From the NCBI GenBank assembly GCA_040219575.1, contig JAVJSD010000088.1:1-32110 (forward strand): a stretch of 32,110 nucleotides of DNA. The letters run 5' to 3'. Made by a program: the position numbers and the translations under genes. Source of the stretch: JAVJSD01 sp040219575. Lineage in GTDB: Bacteria; Planctomycetota; Planctomycetia; Pirellulales; Pirellulaceae. The notes under the pieces were generated by a model. The model searched no databases and was not told the origin of the DNA. It was given only the letters and a program-made list of their open reading frames with translations. Positions 6,916 through 16,429 of this stretch are shown here, one piece after another; position 1 is the stretch's first letter, and every line of letters starts with the position of its first letter.

Positions 6916-9900
6916 ATGCAGATGAAGACGATCAACTTTGAATACCTCAAGCCGAAGTGGGAGGCGTTGGCGAACATTGCCGGTTTTGCTGAGCAGTACG
7001 TCCACGCCGATCCTTCCAGCGCGTTGGTGAAGTTGCGTCAGTTCTGCGAGCAGGTCGTCGAACACATCTACGCTTACCATCGCCTGTCGAAGCCGTATCA
7101 AAGTGGTCTCAATGACCTGATGCAGGATTACACCTTCAAGCAGGCCGTACCGCGCGTCGTCCTTTCCAAACTTCATTCTTTGCGTGTTCAGGGAAACAAG
7201 GCTGCCCACGGCGAGGAAGTCGGGACGCAGCAATCACGCTGGATTCTTCAGGAAGCCTACGACATCTCCAAGTGGCTCGTCCTGACTTACGACGGCGCTG
7301 ACGTTGCCACGCTCCCCGCGTTCCATGAACCCGCGCATCCATCAACTCGTGATCCCGCCGAGCTGCGCCGGGAAAAGAAAGCCATACTTGAGCGGCTTGC
7401 CAAGCAGGAAGCGCAAACCGAGAAACTCCTGAAGGAACTCGAAGCCGAGCGGAAGAAGGCCAAAAAAGCCGAAGCGACTGCCGAGGAGTTGCAGGCTGCG
7501 ATCGCCGCTGGCCAGCGTTCCGCGAACACTCTTCAGTTCAACGAAGCCACAACACGCCAACGGCTTATCGACAGCGAACTCGTCTCGGCAGGCTGGAATG
7601 TCGGTGCCAACGGCAAGTCCACCGACGAAGTCGGTCAGGAAATCAAAGTGGTTTACGTCGGCGATGACACAGGCGAAGGTCGCGCCGACTATGTCCTTCA
7701 CCGCGTGCAGGATGGCCGTGCCCTGGCCGTTGTCGAGGCCAAGAAGACTTCAGTCGATCCTGAGGTCGGCCGCGAGCAGGCGCGATTGTATGCAGATGGC
7801 ATTGCAGCGACTCAGGGTGGGCACCGTCCCATCATCTTCTGCACCAACGGCTACGAAATCACGATCTGGAATGACGCTAACGACGAACCTCCTCGTCAGG
7901 TCTTCGGCTTCTATTCTAAAGACAGTCTGGAATACCTGCTGATCCAGAATCAGGAGCGAAAGCCAGCTACGCAGATCACGGTCAACACCGACATCACCAA
8001 ACGCATCTACCAGATTGAGGCAATCAAGCGCGTCACCGAACGCTTTGCAGCTCGACATCGTCAGTCGTTGATCGTACAGGCGACCGGAACCGGTAAGACC
8101 CGTGTCGCCATCGCACTCTGCGATTCTATGATCAAAGGCGGCTGGGCTCGTCGAATCCTGTTCCTGGCCGACCGACGCGAGCTGCGGAAACAGGCGAAGG
8201 AAAACTTCCAGAAGTATCTCGACGAGCCGCTAACCTATGTAACGGCCAACACGTACAAGGAACGCGAACACCGCATCTATCTGGCCACGTATCCGGCCAT
8301 GATGAAGGTTTACGAATCCTTTGACGTCGGGTTCTTCGACCTGGTCATCTGCGATGAGTCCCATCGCAGTATCTACAACCGCTACCGCGACTTGCTGCTG
8401 TACTTCGATGCGTACCAGGTCGGCCTCACCGCTACTCCGGTCAAGTTCATCTCCCGGAATACGTATTCGCTGTTCGGCTGCGAGGACAAAGACCCCACAG
8501 CGCATTACAGTTATTCCGATGCCCTCACAGACCCCAACGGTCCGTTCCTCGTGAACTTCAAGGTGAAGACGCTCACAACGGACTTCACACGCCGAGGCAT
8601 CAAGTATTCTCAGCTCACCGACGAACAACGGGAGCAGCTCGAAGAAAATGAGACCGACCCCGAGTCGATCGAATACGAGTCCCATGAACTCGACAAGAAG
8701 GTGTTCAACAAGCCGACGATCAACATCGTCCTCCAAAACCTGATGGACAACGGCATTCGCGACGCCACCGGCTCGCACGTCGGCAAGTCGATCGTCTTTG
8801 CCCGCAACCACAACCACGCCATCATCCTGCAAAAGCAGTTTCGCAAGCTGTATCCGCAGTATGGTGGCAATTTCTGCAAGGTGATCGACAACCACGAGCC
8901 GCGTGCCGAAGAGCTGATCGAGGAGTTCAAGACGCCTGATTCCGGTTTCAACATCGCCATCTCGGTGGACATGCTCGACACCGGCGTCGATGTCCCGGAA
9001 GTCGTCAACTTGGTCTTTGCCAAGCCCGTCTTCTCGTACGTGAAGTTCTGGCAGATGATCGGGCGAGGAACTCGACTCTGCGAAGGTCTGTTCGGCACCG
9101 ACGAGAACGGCAAGCCGATCGACAAATCGTATTTCCAAATCTTCGACCACTGGGGCAACTTCGAGTATTTCGACGAACTCGGCGAAGAAGCGGAACCACG
9201 TCCCAGCAAGTCGTTGTTGCAGCGACTGTTTGAAGCCCGTCTCGAACTGGCGGACACGGCGCTCAACAAACCGGACATTCCTTCGTTCGACATCGCCGCT
9301 GAGTTGCTCACCAGAGACATCGCCGATCTGCCGGACAAGACCATCAGCGTCAAAGAGAAGTACAAGGAAGTCCACACGGCCCGGAATCCCGAGGTCATCA
9401 AGCAGTTCGATCCGGCAACCGTCGCCATGCTTCGGCAGGACATCGCTCCGCTCATGCAGTGGCGATCCATCGAGGGCGATACCGACGCCTACAAATTCGA
9501 CCTGCTGATGTGCCGGCTCGAAACCGAGTGCCTGCGGGGCACGCCTCGTTTTGAAGATTTCAAAGCCGACTTTCTGAACCAGCTCACGCAGTTATCGATG
9601 CACCTCAATCAGGTGCGCGCCAAGGCCGACGTCATCTCCAATGTACGCGGCACTGCGTTCTGGTGCGACGTCACGGTCCCCGATCTGGAAGTTGTCCGTC
9701 AGGAACTGCGCGGCATTATGGAGTACCGGGCCACCGGCGGGACACCCGCGCTTCCGCCCAAGGTGCTCGACGTTGTCGATCACAAAGACCTGGTCGAAGA
9801 ACAGGACTACAAGCCGAAACTCGATGGTCTCGATCTGGCCCAGTACCGCAACCGGGTCGAAAGCGTCCTGCGCAAGCTATTTGACCAGAACGAAGTTCTG

Positions 9901-10311
9901 CAACGGATCAAAGCCGGGCAGGAAGTCAGCGAAGACGATCTGCAATCATTGGTCTCACTGGTGCTCACCCAGGAACCGGACCTCAACCTGACAGAGCTGG
10001 TCGACTACTACCCGGAAACCGCCGGGCATCTCGACTTGGCGATCCGCAGCATCATCGGGCTCGACCCCGAAGCCGTGAAACAGCGTTTCAATGCCTTTGT
10101 GCAGAAGCACACCACCATGAACTCGATGCAGCTCCGCTTCATGCAAATGCTGCAAAACCACATCGCCAAGTATGGCTCCATCGAAATCGAACGGCTCTAC
10201 GAAGAACCGTTTACTTCCCTGTCAGCAGACGGCGTCGATGGCATCTTTGGCGAGGACCAGATTGACGACCTTTTAGAAATCATCGGGGCCTTTCGCCCTA
10301 CGAATACGTAA
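6916..10311 (+). CDS. hsdR: Type I restriction enzyme, R (endonuclease/translocase) subunit
   Basis: The 1131-residue motor and nuclease subunit of a Type I restriction-modification complex translocates unmethylated DNA and cleaves it at a distance. Residues 1-105 form a DUF4145-type helical domain (LHSLRVQGNKAAHG). A coiled coil follows (about 150-205). The PD-(D/E)XK nuclease has D258 (RADYVLH) and E274-A-K276 (VVEAKK). The superfamily 2 helicase shows Walker A TGTGKT (K394), DESH at 480-483 and motif VI QMIGRGTR (about 713). The C-terminus (from about 800) resembles the EcoEI-type R C-terminal domain. All catalytic residues appear intact. The start has GGGGAT upstream. This is the first gene after the sigma-54 promoter, which is unusual because restriction genes are mostly sigma-70 transcribed. 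Confidence 0.95.
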   Translation: MQMKTINFEYLKPKWEALANIAGFAEQYVHADPSSALVKLRQFCEQVVEHIYAYHRLSKPYQSGLNDLMQDYTFKQAVPRVVLSKLHSLRVQGNKAAHGEEVGTQQSRWILQEAYDISKWLVLTYDGADVATLPAFHEPAHPSTRDPAELRREKKAILERLAKQEAQTEKLLKELEAERKKAKKAEATAEELQAAIAAGQRSANTLQFNEATTRQRLIDSELVSAGWNVGANGKSTDEVGQEIKVVYVGDDTGEGRADYVLHRVQDGRALAVVEAKKTSVDPEVGREQARLYADGIAATQGGHRPIIFCTNGYEITIWNDANDEPPRQVFGFYSKDSLEYLLIQNQERKPATQITVNTDITKRIYQIEAIKRVTERFAARHRQSLIVQATGTGKTRVAIALCDSMIKGGWARRILFLADRRELRKQAKENFQKYLDEPLTYVTANTYKEREHRIYLATYPAMMKVYESFDVGFFDLVICDESHRSIYNRYRDLLLYFDAYQVGLTATPVKFISRNTYSLFGCEDKDPTAHYSYSDALTDPNGPFLVNFKVKTLTTDFTRRGIKYSQLTDEQREQLEENETDPESIEYESHELDKKVFNKPTINIVLQNLMDNGIRDATGSHVGKSIVFARNHNHAIILQKQFRKLYPQYGGNFCKVIDNHEPRAEELIEEFKTPDSGFNIAISVDMLDTGVDVPEVVNLVFAKPVFSYVKFWQMIGRGTRLCEGLFGTDENGKPIDKSYFQIFDHWGNFEYFDELGEEAEPRPSKSLLQRLFEARLELADTALNKPDIPSFDIAAELLTRDIADLPDKTISVKEKYKEVHTARNPEVIKQFDPATVAMLRQDIAPLMQWRSIEGDTDAYKFDLLMCRLETECLRGTPRFEDFKADFLNQLTQLSMHLNQVRAKADVISNVRGTAFWCDVTVPDLEVVRQELRGIMEYRATGGTPALPPKVLDVVDHKDLVEEQDYKPKLDGLDLAQYRNRVESVLRKLFDQNEVLQRIKAGQEVSEDDLQSLVSLVLTQEPDLNLTELVDYYPETAGHLDLAIRSIIGLDPEAVKQRFNAFVQKHTTMNSMQLRFMQMLQNHIAKYGSIEIERLYEEPFTSLSADGVDGIFGEDQIDDLLEIIGAFRPTNT

Positions 10312-10428
10312 TGCGGACCCTGACCGATGCAACGCACCTTCGACTTCGATGCTGAGATGCGTTCATCGGTCCGAGCCGCGACCAGACAACACACAACTGA
10401 ACACATCTTCGATTTACGGAAGAAATCA

Positions 10429-12027
10429 ATGATTACCGGAGCACTTCGCAGCAAGATCGACCGCCTATGGCTGGAGTTTCACTCGGGCGGCATCACCAAC
10501 CCGCTGACCGTGATCGAGCAGATCACCTACTTGATGTTCCTGCGCTTACTGGACATCTCCGAGATGCGGAACGAAAAGAAAGCGACTCGAGCGAAGAAGC
10601 AGTTCAAACGGGTCTTCGCCAATCCCGAGGCCGATGGCACCAAAGGCCACAGCGAGCAGCATTTGCGCTGGCATCGCCTCCGCACGATGGACGGCCCAGC
10701 CCTCGTGCAACTGATGACCAAGCCAAAAACAAAAGAAGACCCGGCAGGAGGCGTCTTTGCGCACCTGAAGGAAATGTCCGCCGAGCAGACCACCTTCGGC
10801 GCGTTTATGAAAGACGCTCAGTTCCTCGTCGTCAAGCCGCAGTTGCTGGTCAAGGCGATGGAGCTGATCGAAGCCCTGCCGTTGGAGAAGGGAGACACCA
10901 AAGGCGACCTGTACGAGTACATGCTCGGGAAGCTAACCACCGCCGGCATCAACGGCCAGTTCCGTACGCCGCCGCACATTATCCGCATGATGGTCGAGGT
11001 CGTTGATCCCGAACCGCAGTGGAAAATCTGCGACCCCGCCTGCGGCACCGGCGGCTTCCTCGTCCGCCTGATGGAGTACCTGCAAAAGAAATACACATCT
11101 CCGGAAGGCGTCATCACCGAGGAGATCGAGAACGAAGACGGCTCGAAGGAGACGAACACCATCTACACGGCCGATCTGCTGGAGCAGTACCGCAGCCACA
11201 TTCAGAACGATATGTTCTATGGTTATGACTTCGATGCCACCATGCTCCGCATCGCCGCGATGAACATGATGTTGCACGGAGTCGACAACCCCAACATCGA
11301 AAACCGCGACACGCTTTCCAATGCCTTCGTCGAAACTTGCCCGACCGTCGCCAACGATCACTTCGACCTGATCCTGGCCAATCCGCCGTTCAAGGGAAGC
11401 CTCGATGCGGAACTGGTTCACAACTCGCTGACCCGCATGGTCAAGACGAAGAAAACGGAGCTGCTGTTCCCGGCCTTGATGCTGCGGATGCTCAAACCCG
11501 GCGGCCGCTGTGCGGTGATTGTCCCGGACGGCGTGCTATTCGGCTCGTCAACCGCCCACCGCAAACTCCGCAGTGAGATCATCGACCACCATCAGCTCGA
11601 TGCGATCATCAAACTCCCCTCAGGCGTGTTCAAGCCCTACGCCGGCGTCGCCACGGCCATCTTGGTCTTCACGAAGTCCGGCGAGTCGCACGACGTCTTT
11701 TTCTACGACGTCGAAGCCGATGGCCTCAGTCTCGATGACAAGCGAACTCCAGTGAAGGACAACGATTTGCCTGATGTTGTTGCTCAGTGGAAGAAATGGG
11801 ACAGCGGCAAAGGGAAGAAACACTTCAAGGATCGCACCAAGAAAGCATTCTTTGTCACGGCGGACGAGATCCGCGAGGAGAAGTACGATCTGTCAATCAA
11901 TCGCTACCGCGAAGAATCTTATGAGGAACCTGAATACGACAATCCCACGGACATCCTTGCGAGGCTGACGACGATTGAGACTTCCATCGCTTCTGATCTG
12001 AAGGAACTGGAGGGAATGCTGAAGTGA
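10429..12027 (+). CDS. hsdM: Type I DNA methyltransferase, M subunit
   Basis: A 532-residue N6-adenine methyltransferase that with HsdS methylates the recognition site, and with HsdR completes the restriction complex. The start at 10429 (MITGALRSKIDRLW) matches the family's usual beginning and has GGAAG seven bases upstream. The same frame extends to an ATG at 10327, which lacks a ribosome-binding site. The N-terminal helical domain runs to about residue 170 (NPLTVIEQITYLMFLRLLDI). The SAM-binding motif I is DPACGTGGFL (about 202-211) and the catalytic motif IV is NPPF (318-321). Both are intact. The gap to hsdR is 117 nt, and the stop overlaps the hsdS start as TGATG. Confidence 0.95.
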   Translation: MITGALRSKIDRLWLEFHSGGITNPLTVIEQITYLMFLRLLDISEMRNEKKATRAKKQFKRVFANPEADGTKGHSEQHLRWHRLRTMDGPALVQLMTKPKTKEDPAGGVFAHLKEMSAEQTTFGAFMKDAQFLVVKPQLLVKAMELIEALPLEKGDTKGDLYEYMLGKLTTAGINGQFRTPPHIIRMMVEVVDPEPQWKICDPACGTGGFLVRLMEYLQKKYTSPEGVITEEIENEDGSKETNTIYTADLLEQYRSHIQNDMFYGYDFDATMLRIAAMNMMLHGVDNPNIENRDTLSNAFVETCPTVANDHFDLILANPPFKGSLDAELVHNSLTRMVKTKKTELLFPALMLRMLKPGGRCAVIVPDGVLFGSSTAHRKLRSEIIDHHQLDAIIKLPSGVFKPYAGVATAILVFTKSGESHDVFFYDVEADGLSLDDKRTPVKDNDLPDVVAQWKKWDSGKGKKHFKDRTKKAFFVTADEIREEKYDLSINRYREESYEEPEYDNPTDILARLTTIETSIASDLKELEGMLK

Positions 12028-13211
12028 TGGCGACCCTTACAGAGACTGAAATTGGCGACCTCGTCGATCGCGTGCAGTCATGGAGTCCCGCAACGGATTC
12101 TAATGACTCCGAGTTCACCTACATCGACCTTTCTTCGGTGGACAAAGACAGCAAGTGCATTGTCAATCCGGTGCGGACACGTTGCGCTGAAGCACCGAGT
12201 CGTGCCCGACAACTCGTCGCGTTCCGCGATGTCCTCGTCTCAACGGTTCGGCCAAATCTGAATGGCGTTGCCGTTGTCCCCCCAGAACTTGACGGAGCTA
12301 CCGCATCAACTGGTTTTTGTGTTTTGCGACCTCGGGAAGATAAGGTCTGTTGGCGGTATCTCTATCATTGGGTCCGATCCCCGATATTTATCCGTGACAT
12401 GACTCGAAAGGCGACAGGGGCAAGCTACCCCGCCGTTTCCGATCGCATCATTCAGGATTCAAAGATTCCATTGCCGAAGTTGGAGGAGCAGAAGCGGATC
12501 GCCGCCATCCTCGACAAGGCCGACGCCATCCGCCGCCAACGGCAGGAGGCACTCGACGAGGCTGACATACTTCTCGAGTCCTCGTTCATCCATCTCTTTG
12601 GCGACCCGGTCAACAATCCGCACGGCTGGGATCTTGTGCCGCTCACGAAGCTCACAACGAGAATAACGGTCGGGATCGTCGTAAAGCCTGCCTCCTACTA
12701 TGTCGATGATGGCGTTCCCGCTTTGAGGTCGTTGAATGTACGTCCGAATCGAATTGCCAAGGAGAATTTAGTCTATTGTTCTACGAAGGATAACGAACAC
12801 GCATTGAAGAAGACGCGTATCTGGAAAGGTGATGTACTTCTAGTCCGTAGCGGACAGCCCGGAACAGCAGCTGTGGTTCCAGACGAACTGGACGGCGTGA
12901 ATGCGATCGACATCCTGATCGTGAGCCCAATCAGTGATTCGCTAAATTCACACTACCTGTCTGCTTTCTTTAACTCAGAAGCAGGCAAGAGAATGGCTCT
13001 TGGAGAACAAAGGGGGCAGATACAGAAGCACTTGAATGTCACATCCTTGAAGGATGTCTCACTCCCAGTGCCTCCGATGCCAGAGCAGGAGAGATTTGAT
13101 GCCATTGTCCGAAAGATCGGGGACACACAAGCTCAACTGGAATCGGCCAGGCTTGAAGCCGACGCCCTGTTCAACTCCCTCGTCCAACGAGCCTTCAAGG
13201 GGGAGTTGTAA
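12027..13211 (+). CDS. hsdS: Type I specificity subunit with two target-recognition domains
   Basis: A 394-residue DNA-recognition subunit. It has two target-recognition domains: the first about residues 5-150, the second about 200-365. Each is followed by a conserved helix (LPKLEEQKRIAAILDKADAI and, at the end, VPPMPEQERFDAIVRKIGD) that spaces the two half-sites and contacts HsdM. The motif FIHLFGDP between the domains is typical. The ATG at 12027 shares its A with the hsdM TGA; a GTG one codon upstream (12024) is an equal alternative. The ends of the two halves look balanced, so this is a full-length subunit and not a half-S gene. The recognised sequence cannot be predicted from these data. 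Confidence 0.93.
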   Translation: MATLTETEIGDLVDRVQSWSPATDSNDSEFTYIDLSSVDKDSKCIVNPVRTRCAEAPSRARQLVAFRDVLVSTVRPNLNGVAVVPPELDGATASTGFCVLRPREDKVCWRYLYHWVRSPIFIRDMTRKATGASYPAVSDRIIQDSKIPLPKLEEQKRIAAILDKADAIRRQRQEALDEADILLESSFIHLFGDPVNNPHGWDLVPLTKLTTRITVGIVVKPASYYVDDGVPALRSLNVRPNRIAKENLVYCSTKDNEHALKKTRIWKGDVLLVRSGQPGTAAVVPDELDGVNAIDILIVSPISDSLNSHYLSAFFNSEAGKRMALGEQRGQIQKHLNVTSLKDVSLPVPPMPEQERFDAIVRKIGDTQAQLESARLEADALFNSLVQRAFKGEL

Positions 13212-14459
13212 GTGAGCGGGGATCTGACGCAGGCCACGGTGTTCTATTCCTGGGAATCCGATCTTTCCAGCAAAACGACGCGCAACCTGATCGAAGGTTG
13301 CCTCAACACCGCCATCCGTCAACTCGGCCGCGAGAATGACCTCGACGTCGATCCCAGCCTCGACCGCGACACCAAAGGCGTTACTGGTTCACCGGTCATT
13401 CTCGACGTGATCCTCGAAAAGATCCACAACTGCACCGCCTTCGTAGCCGACGTGTCGATCATCAACTCCGCCGACGTCCGCCGCGATCCCCCAGCACGAC
13501 CGACGCCGAATCCCAACGTGCTCATCGAACTCGGCTACGCCCTCACAACCCTCGGCTGGGACCGCATCCTCCCGGTCTGCAACGACCACTACGGCCCGAT
13601 CGACCAGCTCCCGTTCGACATCCCCGAACGCCGTGTCATCTCCTACACCCTCTCCGAAGACCCGACTCCCGAAGAAATCAAAGCCGCCAAAGAAAAGCTG
13701 ACTGCGATCTTCAAAGGTCGCATCAAGGACATCCTGCGCCACAAACGCGAAGCCATCCTCGACATCCAACTCGGCGACCCCGACACCGAAGAACTGTTCG
13801 GGCACGAAATGCACAGTCAGTTGTACTGGTGCGAGTTCTCTGATTGCCCTGATGGCCGCTTTCCTGTTTACGAAACCTACACGTCGACAGGAATGGGCGG
13901 AATGCAGATGCGCGAGCCTGGGAAAAACAGCGACTACTACGCCGACGTCGCGAATTACACCATTCATCTCAACATGACGCGACGCTTCAGCTTCGCGATA
14001 GCGAATCACTCTGTCCGCACTCTCGAATCACCCCGGCTTGAAGTCACGATCACGGGGACGGATTCCAATCTCGCAGCATTTGATGAGGAATCGTTTCCCG
14101 ACGAACCCAGTACGTCACTGCTTGCCGGAGGCGGATTCCATTCGATGCTCGAACGCCACAATCGCACAAATGTTGCGAGGCTGAAGAAGACGGAAGGGAA
14201 GACAATCATTCGCGCTGAACTGGAAGATATCCAAGCGAAGCGAACGACATGGACCTCATGCTGCTATGTCGGGAGCGGAGCCGGCAGCATCACCCTGAAT
14301 TGTCGTCTCTATGCCGACAATCTGAGTCAACCATTCGAGCACACCCTCACAATGACGTTTTCCGTTGGCGAGCAAAGCAAGACTTTACAGGAGTGGATCG
14401 ACGCGGGCTTCCGTGCAACACCGGTCGAATTGCCTTCGCCCAAGGAGCTGGCAGAATGA
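13212..14459 (+). CDS. TIR-like domain protein, predicted NAD-cleaving or nucleotide-binding effector
   Basis: 415 residues from a GTG that follows the hsdS stop without any gap, with GGGAG seven bases upstream. Residues 8-150 have a TIR-like flavodoxin fold: VFYSWESD at the first strand, VADVS at 79-83, and NPNVLIELGYAL at 100-111, where E106 occupies the place of the catalytic Glu of TIR NADases. Residues 195-395 form a beta-rich domain with no family I recognise (HEMHSQLYWCEF, YTIHLNMTRRFSFAIANHS). It could be the sensing or assembly part. TIR-like proteins of this kind act in bacterial immunity by depleting NAD. The position inside a restriction operon suggests a back-up suicide effector, which is inference. 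The stop overlaps the next gene as ATGA. Confidence 0.8.
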   Translation: MSGDLTQATVFYSWESDLSSKTTRNLIEGCLNTAIRQLGRENDLDVDPSLDRDTKGVTGSPVILDVILEKIHNCTAFVADVSIINSADVRRDPPARPTPNPNVLIELGYALTTLGWDRILPVCNDHYGPIDQLPFDIPERRVISYTLSEDPTPEEIKAAKEKLTAIFKGRIKDILRHKREAILDIQLGDPDTEELFGHEMHSQLYWCEFSDCPDGRFPVYETYTSTGMGGMQMREPGKNSDYYADVANYTIHLNMTRRFSFAIANHSVRTLESPRLEVTITGTDSNLAAFDEESFPDEPSTSLLAGGGFHSMLERHNRTNVARLKKTEGKTIIRAELEDIQAKRTTWTSCCYVGSGAGSITLNCRLYADNLSQPFEHTLTMTFSVGEQSKTLQEWIDAGFRATPVELPSPKELAE

Positions 14460-16429
14460 TCACAGGAATCTACATCGAGAACTTCAAAGGCATCGGCGAT
14501 CCGGGAATCAAGCTCGATCTTGCGCCGTTGACGCTGATGTTCGGGAAGAACAGCGCTGGGAAAAGCACGATCTTCCATGCCTTTCTCTATGCCTACGAGG
14601 TGCTAGTCAATCGCAATCTGAATGCCGACCGCACAGCGCTCGGTGGAAACAGTGTCGACCTCGGTGGCTATTACAGCTTCGTTCACGGCCATGCTCTCAA
14701 GAGCCGGATTACGATCCGCATTGAGCTTGACCTGTCGTCGGCCAAGCTGGATGAGAGTTGGCGGCTTCCTGAGTTTCTCGTCGGAACCGGAGAGAACGCC
14801 GTCGATCTATCTGCCCTCGGTACGGACGTCTGGAGTGGCTCCGTCTCCTTCACTGTCGCCTGGGCGGAAAAGCAAAACCGCCCGTTTGTCAACAACTATG
14901 CGGTGCGGGTCGACGACCAACCGCTGGCAAACATCTGGTGTGAGAGTCCTGGCAGTAAAGTCTTGTCGCGTGTGAATTATCGGCATCCGATTTTCCACTG
15001 GCCCAATGCAGCTGGCCCACCCGTCCAGACTTCCGCCGGAGTCCTTGACGAGCTCTACCCGCCCATTCAGTCGATCACTGATCAGTGGTTCTGGAAAGAA
15101 GGCGTCGAGTTTAACAGCGACGACTTTGACGAAGAAGTGGCTTTGGAAATCGGGAATGTGCAGTTGCTGGAGGCACCTGACCGGCAAAATCTCCGCATGA
15201 TTGAGGATGTCAGCGATATTGGCACGGTTCGATGGTTCTATCGTTACGACATCGAACGGCAGAAAGCGACTCTGGAAGCGGCGTTGTTTTACGCCGGCCC
15301 CGAATGGAACAAGGAAGCGGCGGAGTTGGAATGGGCCAAACTCAACGACATGAACGACAACGACATGTTTGTCGGGATTGAGATCCTTGAACAAGAGGAT
15401 GCATTGCCACCGCTCGACCGGTCCCTTCAACTCCTGCTGGCACTTGATGCGAAAGCGAAAGAAGATGCTCCCGAGGATGAGATCGCATCGCTCCTCCCCA
15501 GCAGTCTCCCGACTGAGATTCGGGAGCAGATTGAGGAGCGGTTTGCCAAGCTATCTAGCGGCGTCGCACAGGAAACTCGGGACGTTATTCGCGATCTCGT
15601 GTCACGGCTAGCCTTGGGGCCATTGCAGGTACTCGTCAATGAGCTGGAGGATTTTCGTCACATCGGGCCGCTCCGGGACATTCCACCACGTTCGTTTCGT
15701 CACACGTTCTCACCGGATGCATCGCGGTGGTCGTCGGGGCTAGCAGCATGGGACGTACTCAGCACGGCCTCCGATGAGTTTGTAGAACAGGTGAGTGACT
15801 GGCTTTCGGACAGTGACCACCTAAACACCGGCTACACGCTGATCCGCAAGAAGTTCAAAGAACTGGAGACTGACGGTTGGATCATGCGGGTCTTGGAGCA
15901 AACAAACCCCCTCGATGATCTGCCGCTTGCGATGGAGGAACTCGCCAAACTCCCAGAGCTCACACGTGTGACTCTCCGGACCGACCAATCGCCGCCAGTG
16001 GAAGTTGACCCTCCAGACATCGCGGTCGGCATCACTCAACTTGTTCCGATCGTCGTCGCAGCTCTCGACCAACATGATGGCATTTCACTGATCGAACAGC
16101 CCGAATTGCACAATCATCCAGCGGTCGAAGTTGCCCTCGGAGACCTGTTCATTGAATCGGTTGGGAACGAACACCAGCCGTGTCGATTCCTGATTGAGAC
16201 ACACGGCGAGCACTTTCTGCTCCGCATCCTGCGGCGGATTCGCGAAACGACAGCCGGCCAGGTCGAGCAACCTCGCGAGTTCAAAGCAAATCGTGTGGCG
16301 ATCTACGTATTCGGGCGCGATGACGGCACAGCTACCGTTCGGCGAGTCGAAGTGGATGTGGAAGGAGAGTTCATCCAACCGTGGCCAGACGATTTCTTCG
16401 AAATCGACTTCAACGAGAGGTTTGACTGA
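14456..16429 (+). CDS. AAA/ABC-type ATPase with DUF3696-like C-terminus
   Basis: 657 residues from the ATG at 14456, which overlaps the previous stop (ATGA) and has AAGGAG eight bases upstream. The open frame extends further upstream to 14249 inside the preceding gene, but that is not the likely start. The Walker A is GKNSAGKS (30-37). The Walker B region reads ISLIEQPELHNHP (about 543-555), with the catalytic Glu in the SMC/Rad50/OLD style. A long, partly helical insertion lies between them. The final 100 residues (ending WPDDFFEIDFNERF) resemble DUF3696. Such ATPases work in two-gene defence modules, where the ATPase senses and a partner attacks. The TGATG overlap with the next gene supports such a pair. 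Confidence 0.85.
   Translation: MITGIYIENFKGIGDPGIKLDLAPLTLMFGKNSAGKSTIFHAFLYAYEVLVNRNLNADRTALGGNSVDLGGYYSFVHGHALKSRITIRIELDLSSAKLDESWRLPEFLVGTGENAVDLSALGTDVWSGSVSFTVAWAEKQNRPFVNNYAVRVDDQPLANIWCESPGSKVLSRVNYRHPIFHWPNAAGPPVQTSAGVLDELYPPIQSITDQWFWKEGVEFNSDDFDEEVALEIGNVQLLEAPDRQNLRMIEDVSDIGTVRWFYRYDIERQKATLEAALFYAGPEWNKEAAELEWAKLNDMNDNDMFVGIEILEQEDALPPLDRSLQLLLALDAKAKEDAPEDEIASLLPSSLPTEIREQIEERFAKLSSGVAQETRDVIRDLVSRLALGPLQVLVNELEDFRHIGPLRDIPPRSFRHTFSPDASRWSSGLAAWDVLSTASDEFVEQVSDWLSDSDHLNTGYTLIRKKFKELETDGWIMRVLEQTNPLDDLPLAMEELAKLPELTRVTLRTDQSPPVEVDPPDIAVGITQLVPIVVAALDQHDGISLIEQPELHNHPAVEVALGDLFIESVGNEHQPCRFLIETHGEHFLLRILRRIRETTAGQVEQPREFKANRVAIYVFGRDDGTATVRRVEVDVEGEFIQPWPDDFFEIDFNERFD

Noticed and set aside
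8230..9375. A 381-codon minus-strand frame inside hsdR
   Set aside because: hsdR is intact with all motifs on the plus strand, and the antisense product has no recognisable domain.
14249..14455. Upstream extension of the ATPase reading frame
   Set aside because: It lies inside the TIR-like gene. The ATG at 14456 has an excellent ribosome-binding site and gives the normal N-terminus for this ATPase class.
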